A stretch of 64,000 bases of DNA from Primorskyibacter sedentarius (GCF_004342065.1 NZ_SLZU01000007.1:1-64000); one strand, 5' to 3'. Positions 16,649 through 26,839 are shown, counted from the stretch's first letter. Notes: generated from the letters alone by a model not told the origin. Numbers and translations are program-made.

Positions 16649-17058
16649 AACCATTGCAGTTTCAGATGGCCAACCGGCTTGAGGAAGTCGACCCCACCGT
16701 CCTGTTGCTCAAGCAACGGCTGGAAGGGCTGTTGCCGGATGAAGCACAATTTCGCTTTGACCTTTGCGTCACCGAAGCGCTGACAAACCTTGTTCTGCAC
16801 GCCAAACCATCGAAAGATGAGGCGACCATCGATGGTCAACTGACGATGCGCGGGGACGAGTTCGTCATCGAGCTTTTCGATCCCGAAGGCGCACAGCCAT
16901 TCGACCTGCGCGACAATGCCCGCTCGTTGTCGGACATTGATGCCATGGCCGAAGGTGGTCGCGGGCTTGGATTGATCCTCGAATGCGCGGATCGTGTCAA
17001 TTATGGTTCTGTTGGGCGAAGAAACAGGTTAGAACTCGCCTTTAAGGCGCAAAGCTGA
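16645..17058 (+). CDS. HATPase serine kinase / anti-sigma-factor-like protein (RsbW type)
   Basis: A 137-residue GHKL ATPase domain of the RsbW/SpoIIAB type. Visible motifs: N box in CVTEALTNLVLHA (Glu and Asn that bind Mg-ATP), G1-like DPEGAQPFD, and G2 in EGGRGLGLIL. It starts with GTG overlapping the STAS stop codon, so the two are translationally coupled, as usual for kinase and antagonist. It should phosphorylate the STAS partner and bind an unknown target. The stop lies 45 bases before the DUF3131 start, without a terminator, so the switch is probably co-transcribed with the polysaccharide operon. Confidence 0.87.
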   Translation: MKPLQFQMANRLEEVDPTVLLLKQRLEGLLPDEAQFRFDLCVTEALTNLVLHAKPSKDEATIDGQLTMRGDEFVIELFDPEGAQPFDLRDNARSLSDIDAMAEGGRGLGLILECADRVNYGSVGRRNRLELAFKAQS

Positions 17059-17103
17059 CCGGCGACGATGTTATTAAAGAGTTATCCTGAACGGAGAGAG
17101 ATC

Positions 17104-18846
17104 ATGAATACCGCGCCCATCGCGAAAAACCTGACAAAGAGCGCAATAGTCTGTCTTTCTCTGGCGATGCCAGTCGGATTGGCGGCACAGGACGCAGAAG
17201 AAACCCCTGCACCGCCGCCAAGCTCGCTGACCGTCGACAACGTCACGTTGAATGGCGAGGAGTATAACAGCGTCACGATCCGGTCGGAATCGCCGCTCTT
17301 CATAGACTTTGACGGCTCTACACGCGCCCGGGAATGCTCTCGCGGTACGGGCAGGATGTCGAGCGCGCATTTCGGGCGCAGTGGTCCGCTGACCGACCGC
17401 GAGTATGAAATGGCCAAGGTCGCCTGGTCCTATTTCGAGAAACGGTTTCAACCCGAAACCGGTCTGGTGAACGCCGTTGGCTCCTACCCCTCCACGACGC
17501 TGTGGGACACGGCCTCTTATATCAGTGCGATGGTGGCGGCGTTTGAACTCTGCGTCATCGACAAGCGTGATTTCGACACGCGGGTCACGAAGCTGACCAA
17601 CACGCTCCGCAACCTTGACCTGTATCGGGGCGAGGCGCCCAACAAGGTGTACAACACCCAGACCGGGGCAAAGGTGAACTATGCTAACGAACCCGGCGAG
17701 GTTGGTATGTCCGCGCTTGATATCGGGCGGATGCTGGTATGGCTCAAGATCCTGAAGGAGCGATATCCTCACCTTGCCAACAGCGTCGACAACGTGCCCA
17801 TGCGCTGGAATTTCTGCAACCTCGTGAACGAGGATGGCCGGATGTTCGGCTCTTTCACGCAGGGCGATGGCAATACCCGCTACGTGCAGGAAGGGCGGCT
17901 TGGCTACGAGGAATATGCCGCCAAGGGCTTTGCCCTTTGGGGGTTCGACGTGGACCGGGCCATGTCTCCGGAGCCGCTTTCCTACACCACGATCTACGAT
18001 GTGAAAGTGCCCTATGATGGCCGGGATCCGCGCATCTTCAAGAACCAGAACTACGTTCTGACCGAAGGCTATATCCTCGACGGTCTGGAACTTGGCTGGG
18101 ACATGCCCAGCGATCGCACCAATGACGGTCTGACGGCCTCTCATGGGTGGCGCGCCGAATTCGCGAACCGCATCTACCTTGTGCAGCAGCGCCGGTACGA
18201 ACAGACCGGTATCATCACGGCGAGGTCCGAGCACCAGGTGAACGGAAAACCCTATTTCGTCTACGACTCGATCTTCGCAGACGGCTATGCGTGGAACACG
18301 CTTGACCCGACGGGCGAGTATCAGCCCGACCGTTCGGCCATTGCCGCAAAGGCTGCCATCGGGCTTTGGGCGCTGTGGGATACGGATTACACCGATCTGC
18401 TGTTTGAAAGCGTCGCCGACCTTTACGAGCCTGATGTCGGATTCTACGAAGGGCTTTACGAAAACGGCAATGGTTTCATCCCGTTGCAGACGGCCAACAA
18501 CAACGGCATCATCCTTGCCGCGCTGCTCTACAAGGTGCAGGGGCCGATCCTTCAGCAGGTCAGCAACAAAACGGAAGTCTGGGATACGGCCAATGCCGGG
18601 ACCGATCTGCGGGACAACAAATGCCATCCGCGCATGATGGAAGAGGTCGTGAATTGCTGTGCCTGCGCGCAGGACGAGATCGAGCCTGTCATTCCGCTTG
18701 AAGAGTTTCTTTATTGCCGCCCGGTCCCCACCACCGGAGAGACCGCAGCAACGGATTGCCGGCCGGAAAAGCATAACCTGCCCCTGCCCACGCCGCGCAA
18801 GGTGTTGCCCAAATCGTGCAGCAGCCCCTCGGCCTCGCAGCCATGA
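17104..18846 (+). CDS. Exported DUF3131 protein with Cys-rich C-terminal tail
   Basis: A 580-residue protein with a signal peptide (TKSAIVCLSLAMPVGLAAQ). A beta-type N-terminal region (TVDNVTLNGEEYNSVTIR) leads to the DUF3131 domain (about 95-500): AWSYFEKRFQPETGLVN, YPSTTLWDTASYISA, PNKVYNTQTGAKVNY, SALDIGRMLVW, GRLGYEEYAAKGFALWGFD, ILDGLELGWD and PYFVYDSIFADGYAW. DUF3131 has no proven activity known to me; its helical repeats and conserved acidic/aromatic residues suggest a glycan-active toroid. A unique tail (about 505-580) has seven Cys. The ATG is preceded by GGAGAGAG. It overlaps the acyltransferase start by ATGA. A paralog lies three genes downstream. Confidence 0.8.
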   Translation: MNTAPIAKNLTKSAIVCLSLAMPVGLAAQDAEETPAPPPSSLTVDNVTLNGEEYNSVTIRSESPLFIDFDGSTRARECSRGTGRMSSAHFGRSGPLTDREYEMAKVAWSYFEKRFQPETGLVNAVGSYPSTTLWDTASYISAMVAAFELCVIDKRDFDTRVTKLTNTLRNLDLYRGEAPNKVYNTQTGAKVNYANEPGEVGMSALDIGRMLVWLKILKERYPHLANSVDNVPMRWNFCNLVNEDGRMFGSFTQGDGNTRYVQEGRLGYEEYAAKGFALWGFDVDRAMSPEPLSYTTIYDVKVPYDGRDPRIFKNQNYVLTEGYILDGLELGWDMPSDRTNDGLTASHGWRAEFANRIYLVQQRRYEQTGIITARSEHQVNGKPYFVYDSIFADGYAWNTLDPTGEYQPDRSAIAAKAAIGLWALWDTDYTDLLFESVADLYEPDVGFYEGLYENGNGFIPLQTANNNGIILAALLYKVQGPILQQVSNKTEVWDTANAGTDLRDNKCHPRMMEEVVNCCACAQDEIEPVIPLEEFLYCRPVPTTGETAATDCRPEKHNLPLPTPRKVLPKSCSSPSASQP

Positions 18847-19988
18847 GTGCGGGCAAGCCAAGGCTGGTCTGGTTCGACGCCAACCGCGTATTCGCAGCGG
18901 TTGGCGTCGTCCTGATCCATTCGACAACCGATTTCGGCGGCAAACCCTTTGCCGATGCCGAACCTGCCGAACGTCTGATCCCGGTGTTCCTGCGCTCCTT
19001 GGGTGAATTCTCGGGCTCGGAGATGTTCTTTTTCTTCTCGCTCTTCCTGATGGCGATGCGGGTCGACAAGAAGATGCCGAGCTACGGCTCGGCCATCGGA
19101 ACGCAGGCAAAGCGCCTGCTGATCCCCTTTGCCTTCTGGGTGGTGTTCTACGCTTTCTTCCGCCTGTTCAAGGCAGAGGCGTTCAACTACACCGATTACA
19201 TCTGGACACAAGTTACCCAGGTTCAAAGCTGGTTCGGCTACTTCATCCTCGGCAAGGTGCAGTATCACATGCACTTCCTGCCCACGCTTTTCGCGCTTTT
19301 CCTGTTCTACCCGTTGATGCGCGGTGCCACGCGCTACCCGATACTGGGCCTGACGCTGTTCCTGACGCTTGGCATCATGAACAACACCCAAGGATGGGTC
19401 TGGGGTTTGGGGCTGGAGGCCGAAATCCGCGACTATATCATCCGTGCGCTGAAGATCTTTGGCTATGTGGGGTACGGCCTTGCGGCCTTTGCGATCTACG
19501 GCCTTTGGAAAGACGGCATCCCGCGCGGTGAAAGCCGACTGCTTCGCCGGGGCGGTTTTTACTTCGCCGCTCTGGCCTATGTGGCGACCCTGCCCTTTTT
19601 CGCCACCGCCTACGAGACCGGCAATTGGGGCCTGCGCAGCGGGTGGGATTTCTACGGCCATTTCCTGATGCCGATCTGCATCTTCCTGATCTTTCTGGGG
19701 GGACAGTACCTCGACTGGGGGCCACGCTGGTCCAAGCTGGCGAAATACACGTTCGGCGTTTATCTCGTTCATCCCGCGGTGATTGATCTATACGACATCG
19801 CGCTGTTTTCCTCGGGCCTTTACGAAGGCATGTCGCCCACCCTGATCGTGCTGTTGCGATACTGCGTGGCACTCCCCGGATCGTTCCTTGTGGCGCTGGG
19901 GCTGTCAAAAGTTGGTGTGCTGGCATGGACGGTCGGGTTGGGCCCGACCCCGTGGGAAGCGCGCAAGAAAAAGGCCGCAGGCGCATGA
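18843..19988 (+). CDS. Membrane acyltransferase (acyltransferase 3 / OpgC-like)
   Basis: A 381-residue polytopic protein of the acyltransferase-3 type: about ten hydrophobic segments, an N-terminal WFDANRVFAAVGVVLIHST in the place of the family's R-x-x-A-x-x-x-V-x-x-H motif (the active-site His is in VLIHS), and the MHFLPTLFALFLFYPLMR and YLVHP patterns. Such enzymes move acetyl or succinyl groups onto glycans across the inner membrane. The start overlaps the DUF3131 stop codon (ATGA) and its own stop overlaps the GT2 start, so it is made together with the synthase and probably decorates its product. Confidence 0.85.
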   Translation: MSAGKPRLVWFDANRVFAAVGVVLIHSTTDFGGKPFADAEPAERLIPVFLRSLGEFSGSEMFFFFSLFLMAMRVDKKMPSYGSAIGTQAKRLLIPFAFWVVFYAFFRLFKAEAFNYTDYIWTQVTQVQSWFGYFILGKVQYHMHFLPTLFALFLFYPLMRGATRYPILGLTLFLTLGIMNNTQGWVWGLGLEAEIRDYIIRALKIFGYVGYGLAAFAIYGLWKDGIPRGESRLLRRGGFYFAALAYVATLPFFATAYETGNWGLRSGWDFYGHFLMPICIFLIFLGGQYLDWGPRWSKLAKYTFGVYLVHPAVIDLYDIALFSSGLYEGMSPTLIVLLRYCVALPGSFLVALGLSKVGVLAWTVGLGPTPWEARKKKAAGA

Positions 19989-21817
19989 TCGAAGACGACT
20001 ATTTCCTGAAATACGAAGACCGCACGCCGCCGCCCCCCCTTCCCTATAATCCCTGGCGCGAGCTTGTCTGGCAGTTCCTGGCCACGGTCGCGCTTGTCGT
20101 GGGCGGCTGGTATATCTGGTGGCGTTGGTCCCATTCACTGAACCCTGACGCGATGTGGTTCGCGGTGCCTCTGGCATTGGCAGAGACATGCGCGTTCTTC
20201 GGTATGTTGCTGTTCGTCTTCAACCTGTGGAAAGACGAGCCGATCAAGATCGAGGAACCGCCCGCAGTCCTGCGTGACGTGGCCCCTGACCATCCCGAAG
20301 GGGATCGCAAGATCGCCGTCGACGTGATGTTTGCCACCTATAACGAAGATCCGGAACTCGTCCGCCTTGGCATTCAGGATGCCAAGCGCATGACCTATCC
20401 GCATCCGATCGACATTCGCATCCATATACTTGACGATGGCCGCCGCCCGGAGATGCGCGCGGTGACCGAAGATGAGGGCGCTAACTACATCACCCGCGAC
20501 AGCAACGAAGGCTTCAAGGCCGGCAATCTGCGCAACGCGATGGAAGAAACCCACGGCGATTTCCTTGTGATCTGCGACGCAGACACCCGCCCGTTTCCAA
20601 CGCTTCTGGAACATACGCTGGGTTACTTCCGCGATCCCAAGATGGCCTGGGTGCAGACGCCGCAATGGTTCTACGACCTGCCCGAAGGCGAACGCCTGCC
20701 TGCCAAGCTGGCAAATTACCTCGGCTCACCCGGTCGTATGCTGGGCCAAGGCATCGAGAAGATCATCGGCCCGGTAACCTATGGCGACGACCCTTTCGTC
20801 AACGACCCCAAGATGTTCTACGACGTCATCCAGCGCCGCCGGAACTGGGTGAACGCCTCTTTCTGCTGTGGTGCGGGATCGCTCCACCGGCGCGAAGCGG
20901 TGATGGAGGCAGCGCTGCGCAGCTTTGGCAAGAAAGTCGAAGAACGCACATGGGCGGTCGAGGAAGTCGTGACCGTGTCCTCCAAGGAACGCGAAGTCGC
21001 ACCGGAACTGATGGAAGCGATCAAGACAGAGGCCGCCGCGACCGAGGTCCTGACCCCCTACCGGTTCCATGTCTCCGAGGATATCTACACCTCGATCGTT
21101 CTGCATTCCGACACGGAGCGCGGCTGGAAGTCCAAGATGCACCCGATCGTCGAGAGCAAGATGCTCTCGCCGCAGGATCTGCTTACCTGGACAGTGCAGC
21201 GGTTCAAATATGCGGGCGGCAGTCTGGATATCCTCGTCCATGACAACCCGATCTTCCGCAAGGGGCTGACCCTTGGGCAGCGGATCATGTACGGCACGAC
21301 ATTCTATTCTTACCTCGCGCCGCTGTGGAACATCGTCTTCCTGCTTGCCCCCGCGATCTATCTTTTCACCGGCATTTCGCCCGTTTCGGCCTATTCGGCC
21401 GAATTCTTCCTGCACCTGATCCCGTTTCTGGTGACGCTGGAGCTGGCGATCATGGCGGGCACATGGGGCATCGCGGGCTATCCGTCAAAGGCCAGCTACC
21501 TGTCCTTCTTCCCCTTGGGGTTGCGGGCAATCCTGACTGTGGCTCGCGGCGAGAAAATCTCGTTCAAGGTGACACCGAAGGTTCGCCAATCGGGCAATTT
21601 CCTGACCCTCGTGCGACCACAGATCGGCGTGGTCGTCCTGACACTCGCCGGGACGCTCTGGGCGGTCGCTGCCCTGACCTTTGGCGAGACCAACCATTCC
21701 GTAAGCGGCGTTGTGGCCAACATCCTGTGGGGCCTGAACAACTGTTTTGCCATGGGCGGCATCATTGCCGCAGCGATGTGGCAACCACCTGAAACAAAAG
21801 AGGCCCAACCGGCATGA
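19985..21817 (+). CDS. Family 2 glycosyltransferase, cellulose-synthase-like polymerase
   Basis: A 610-residue processive GT2. Two N-terminal membrane helices (about 28-48 and 57-80) precede a cytosolic catalytic domain: VDVMFATYNEDPELV, Asp150-Asp151 in ILDDGRR, DxD as CDADT (198-200), the FCCGAGSLHRREAV loop (293-306), and Glu365-Asp366 in VSEDIYTS as catalytic base region. The QxxRW site reads QRFKY (405-409), a conservative departure. At least four helices follow (about 430-610). It likely makes a beta-linked glucan from a nucleotide sugar and exports it through its own membrane channel. No PilZ domain is visible, so c-di-GMP control by that route is not expected. Confidence 0.87.
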   Translation: MIEDDYFLKYEDRTPPPPLPYNPWRELVWQFLATVALVVGGWYIWWRWSHSLNPDAMWFAVPLALAETCAFFGMLLFVFNLWKDEPIKIEEPPAVLRDVAPDHPEGDRKIAVDVMFATYNEDPELVRLGIQDAKRMTYPHPIDIRIHILDDGRRPEMRAVTEDEGANYITRDSNEGFKAGNLRNAMEETHGDFLVICDADTRPFPTLLEHTLGYFRDPKMAWVQTPQWFYDLPEGERLPAKLANYLGSPGRMLGQGIEKIIGPVTYGDDPFVNDPKMFYDVIQRRRNWVNASFCCGAGSLHRREAVMEAALRSFGKKVEERTWAVEEVVTVSSKEREVAPELMEAIKTEAAATEVLTPYRFHVSEDIYTSIVLHSDTERGWKSKMHPIVESKMLSPQDLLTWTVQRFKYAGGSLDILVHDNPIFRKGLTLGQRIMYGTTFYSYLAPLWNIVFLLAPAIYLFTGISPVSAYSAEFFLHLIPFLVTLELAIMAGTWGIAGYPSKASYLSFFPLGLRAILTVARGEKISFKVTPKVRQSGNFLTLVRPQIGVVVLTLAGTLWAVAALTFGETNHSVSGVVANILWGLNNCFAMGGIIAAAMWQPPETKEAQPA

Positions 21818-23187
21818 GCTTTCGTGACAACCTAATCAATGCTCGCAGCCATATTGTCTTTCTGGTGGCGCTGGGATGTGGTCTTGGCCTTGTGCTGCAA
21901 TTGGAAAAGAACATGCCTGCAGATCCCCCTATGCCAGAGCGGACCAGCGCGCAGCCCGTTCCGGCGGAATTTTCGGCGCCGGGCCTGAGCCCTGCCCCCA
22001 TCGCGGCTTTTGAGGCCATCGAACCGCTGCCTCTGGCGATCACGGGGTCAAGCCGGCCGGAAGACCTCGCGCATGCCCGCATCGCCTGGACGTACTTTGA
22101 AAACAACACCCATCCGGAAACCGGTCTGGTGAATTCGGCGGATCAATACCCCTCCACCACCATGTGGGAAACCGGGTCTTATATCGTGGCCGTCATTTCC
22201 GCCGATCTTCTTGGCCTGATCGACAGCGACGAGGCCGAAGAGCGTCTGGGCCGGGTGATGGATACGCTTGCGTCCATCCGTCTGTTCGACGACATCCTGC
22301 CCAACAAGGCCTACAACGTGCAGACCGGCGATCTGGTGGACTACTCCAACAAGCCGGTCGAACGCGGTCTGGGCTGGTCGGCGCTGGATATTGCGCGGGC
22401 TGTCGGCACGCTCAGCCATGCAGAGCAAAGCTACCCCTCCCTTGCGGGCAAGGTCGCCGCCGTGATGGACCATTGGGATCTGGATCAGATGGTCGAAGAT
22501 GGTCAGCTGATCGGTGGCAACATGGCCGAGGAAGGGCTGCGCCGCGATCAGGAAGGCCGCGTCGGGTACGGCCAATATGCCGCCAAGGCGATGATGCTGC
22601 GCGGGTTCGACATGGTGCGCGCCTACCGCGCCGAAGATCACCTGATGGTCAAAGAGGTCGAAGGACAGCCCATCCCGGTGGATGACCGGCTGCACCGCAA
22701 TGTCACTCCGGCCTTCACAGTTTCGGAACCTTATGTCTTTGACGGGCTGGAATTCGGGTTTGATGCGCGGTCCCACCGCTTTGCCACCACCATCTACAAG
22801 GCGCAGGAGGCGCGCTGGCGTGAAACCGGGCAGCTGACGGCCGTCAGCGAGTCGCATCTGGATGAGGCGCCCTACTTCGTCTACTCGACCATCTGGGGCG
22901 GTGGCGCACCCTGGGCCGTCATGACCTTTCAGGGCGAGCGGCTGGACAGCAAGCGGACCGTCACGGTCAAGACAGCCTTCGCCTGGGACGCGCTTTTCGG
23001 CACTGACTATACCCAAGAGCTGGTCTCTGCATTAGCGCCCCTGGGCGACACGGATCGCGGCTGGCCCGAAGGCATCTACGAGGCGGACGGATCGACCAAC
23101 GGTTCGGTAACGGCCAACACGAATGCCGTTGTTCTGGCGTCGCTTGCCTTCCGCGTACACGGGCCGATCGCACGGGCGGACCAATGA
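21814..23187 (+). CDS. Membrane-anchored DUF3131 protein (second paralog)
   Basis: A 457-residue protein with a single N-terminal membrane anchor or uncleaved signal (HIVFLVALGCGLGLVLQL) and then a DUF3131 domain nearly filling the rest. It shares with the first paralog PETGLVN, YPSTTxWxTxSYI, NKxYNxQTG, SALDIxR, GRxGYxxYAAK, LRGFD and DGLExGxD, but lacks the N-terminal beta region and the Cys-rich tail. Two different forms, one secreted and one anchored, suggest two steps on the same glycan, for example trimming and release. ATGA overlaps on both sides place it in the same operon. Confidence 0.82.
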   Translation: MSFRDNLINARSHIVFLVALGCGLGLVLQLEKNMPADPPMPERTSAQPVPAEFSAPGLSPAPIAAFEAIEPLPLAITGSSRPEDLAHARIAWTYFENNTHPETGLVNSADQYPSTTMWETGSYIVAVISADLLGLIDSDEAEERLGRVMDTLASIRLFDDILPNKAYNVQTGDLVDYSNKPVERGLGWSALDIARAVGTLSHAEQSYPSLAGKVAAVMDHWDLDQMVEDGQLIGGNMAEEGLRRDQEGRVGYGQYAAKAMMLRGFDMVRAYRAEDHLMVKEVEGQPIPVDDRLHRNVTPAFTVSEPYVFDGLEFGFDARSHRFATTIYKAQEARWRETGQLTAVSESHLDEAPYFVYSTIWGGGAPWAVMTFQGERLDSKRTVTVKTAFAWDALFGTDYTQELVSALAPLGDTDRGWPEGIYEADGSTNGSVTANTNAVVLASLAFRVHGPIARADQ

Positions 23188-24050
23188 CGCACAAAATTAG
23201 ACACGCGCTGACATTTGGCCCGCTGGCCGGCCTGATCGTCGCCTCGCAAGCTGCTGCGGCAGACCCCTGCGTTGGCGCGAGTTTTGACCGCCCGCTGCCC
23301 GGCGCAACCGGTGTTGTCACACGCCGCGCCGATGTCCCCTCGCCCAGATTTCCCGGCGTCTGGCAAGAAGGCGTCATCAGTGGCTACGGCTATCAGATCT
23401 ACGCCAATGGCGAAGCGACGATCAAAGACATCGGGCCAGAGCCCGCATGGTCGGTCTCGGTCCTGTGCGAACCCGGCGCGGAGAGCTGTTCCCAGACTGC
23501 CGAAGGGGATCCACCCGCGGCGGCGCTGAGGGTCGCGGATATGATGGGTCAGTGTTTCATTGCACCGGAAACCGTGAAGGCCCCGTTGCCACCGGCGCCG
23601 GAGCCCGAAAAGGTTGCGCCGGAAACCGATGGCTGGGCGCTCGACCCATCCGGTTCAGAAGAACCCGATGGCCCGGACACAACGGGCAGGCCAGAGACAC
23701 CCGACCCGTCTGAAAGAGAGTTGCCACCCCCCGTTTCCGACACGCCTGTGGCCCTGCCGCCGCTCCCCCCGCTTGTCCCTGTAGAGGAAGAGGTCGAAGA
23801 GGCCCCTGTTGCGGATGAAACCCCGACAGCCCCCTGCGGTATCGCTTCCATGCCCGAAGGGGCACCGGGCCTGACCTTGCAGCGGCTGATCGTCGAGGCC
23901 GGGGCCGATCCCGGGCCGCTTGACGGGTTTCCGGGCCGCAGAACCCGTGCGGCACTGGAAGAAATCCTCGGGCCGTCCGCAGCGGCGTTGAGCAATGAAG
24001 AGGCTATCGCTGCCCTGGACGCGCTGCTATGCGCGCCGACGACTGAATAG
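23184..24050 (+). CDS. Exported protein with Pro-rich linker and peptidoglycan-binding-like C-terminus
   Basis: A 288-residue protein: signal peptide (FGPLAGLIVASQAAAA), a small domain (about 30-130) with GYGYQIYANGEATIKD and Cys pairs, a Pro/Glu-rich linker (about 131-215), and a C-terminal helical module LQRLIVEAGADPGPLDGFPGRRTRAALEEILG that fits the PG_binding_1 pattern. The N-terminal domain resembles that of the outer-membrane protein at the start of this locus (Y-x-IY/LY-x-(N/D)-G-x-A-x-I-x-D, then Cys residues). It could tether the assembly to the cell wall. Last gene of the operon, overlapping the DUF3131 stop by ATGA, followed by a strong hairpin. Confidence 0.75.
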   Translation: MTHKIRHALTFGPLAGLIVASQAAAADPCVGASFDRPLPGATGVVTRRADVPSPRFPGVWQEGVISGYGYQIYANGEATIKDIGPEPAWSVSVLCEPGAESCSQTAEGDPPAAALRVADMMGQCFIAPETVKAPLPPAPEPEKVAPETDGWALDPSGSEEPDGPDTTGRPETPDPSERELPPPVSDTPVALPPLPPLVPVEEEVEEAPVADETPTAPCGIASMPEGAPGLTLQRLIVEAGADPGPLDGFPGRRTRAALEEILGPSAAALSNEEAIAALDALLCAPTTE

Positions 24051-24070
24051 ACCGTCGCTGCTTTCCGCTT

Positions 24071-24091
24071 GGGGGCCTCCGCGAGGCCCCC
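24071..24091. terminator. GC-rich hairpin between convergent operons
   Basis: GGGGGCCTC and GAGGCCCCC are perfect complements around CGC, 20 bases after the last operon gene and 27 before the guaB stop. No T-run follows on either strand, but its position between convergent genes fits a bidirectional terminator. Confidence 0.6.
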
Positions 24092-24118
24092 GAAACCGTT
24101 GAGGCAACCGCCCTTCGG

Positions 24119-25606
<1,488 letters not shown>

Positions 25607-25722
25607 CTATCTCACGGGGCGGCCGGAAAGGAAAGAGCGAAACGTGACGACGGGTCATCGCAGGTCTTGCCATTTGCGTGCCGCTCTGGTCGCATCAGCG
25701 CGAAACAGAGGCAGAGGTCCAG

Positions 25723-26679
25723 ATGGCAAACACATATGACACCGGCAGGATGAACCTGCCCTTCACCGGTATCTGCACCTTCGGCAAGAAACCCTATATC
25801 GAGGATTGGGACGCAATTGACGCCGATGTAGCCATTCTGGGCGCCCCGTTTGATGCGGGCACGCAATGGCGGGCCGGCGCGCGGTTCGGCCCGCGCGGTG
25901 TGCGCGAGGCCTCCACCCTGTTCAGCTTTGGCCATGCGGGCGCCTATGATCACGAGGATGACGTCACCTATCTGGGGCCGGAGGTCATCATGGTCGATAT
26001 TGGCGATGCCGACATCATCCACACCGATACCCAGCAAAGCCATGCCAATATAGAGGCCGGCGTGCGCGCCATCCTTGCCGCGGGCGCCCTGCCCGTCACC
26101 ATCGGCGGCGACCACTCGATCAACATCCCCTGTATTCGCGCCTTTGACGATCAGGGCGATATTCATATCCTCCAGATCGACGCGCATCTGGATTTCGTCG
26201 ACGAACGGCACGGCGTCCGCCACGGCCACGGCAACCCGATGCGCCGCGCGGCCGAGCAGGACCATGTGACCGGCCTGACCCAGCTTGGCATCCGCAATGT
26301 CAGCTCTACCGCGCGGGAGGGGTACGAGGATGCCCGCGCCATGGGGTCCGATATTCTGTCCGTCCGTCAGGTCAGAGAGCTGAGTGTGGCCGAAGCGGCG
26401 GCCCGCATCCCGCGCGGCGTGCGGGTCTATATCACCATCGATATCGACGCCTTCTGCCCCTCCATCGCGCCGGGCACCGGCACGCCCAGCCACGGCGGCT
26501 TTCTCTACTACGAGGTGCTGGAGCTGCTTCAGGCCGTGGCCCGCCGCAACGAGGTCGTGGGTCTGGATCTGGTCGAGGTTGCGCCGGATTATGACCCCAC
26601 GGGCAGCACCTCGATCCTTGCAGCGCAGCTTTTGCTCAACACGCTGGGTTTCATCTTTCACGAAAGGGCGCAGCGCTGA
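25723..26679 (+). CDS. speB: Agmatinase (ureohydrolase family)
   Basis: A 318-residue ureohydrolase; agmatinases split agmatine to putrescine and urea with two Mn ions. Metal ligands are seen in TIGGDHSINIP, QIDAHLDFVDE and TIDIDAFCPSIAPGTGTPSHGG, with GLDLVEVAPDYDPTGSTS near the end. AGAGG lies about 6 bases before the chosen ATG; a longer frame at 25678 has no such site. Related ureohydrolases (guanidinobutyrase, guanidinopropionase) cannot be excluded on motifs alone. No arginine decarboxylase gene is near. Confidence 0.88.
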   Translation: MANTYDTGRMNLPFTGICTFGKKPYIEDWDAIDADVAILGAPFDAGTQWRAGARFGPRGVREASTLFSFGHAGAYDHEDDVTYLGPEVIMVDIGDADIIHTDTQQSHANIEAGVRAILAAGALPVTIGGDHSINIPCIRAFDDQGDIHILQIDAHLDFVDERHGVRHGHGNPMRRAAEQDHVTGLTQLGIRNVSSTAREGYEDARAMGSDILSVRQVRELSVAEAAARIPRGVRVYITIDIDAFCPSIAPGTGTPSHGGFLYYEVLELLQAVARRNEVVGLDLVEVAPDYDPTGSTSILAAQLLLNTLGFIFHERAQR

Positions 26680-26839
26680 CGCGTTGCGACGATAAGGCAA
26701 GGGCGGCCAAGTCACCCCAACTGGCGGGCTGACCGGCATTTGCCTGCAGATGGGCCCCTCGTCGTGAATACACGTTGTTTTTCCGGCAGTTCGCGCGATC
26801 TTCGTATCCGCGGACGGCGCATGCCGCTAGGCTGACAGC

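Noticed and set aside
17074-19110. 678-codon open frame on the minus strand across DUF3131 and acyltransferase genes
   Set aside because: It crosses two well-supported plus-strand genes with overlapping start/stop codons and shows no protein family.
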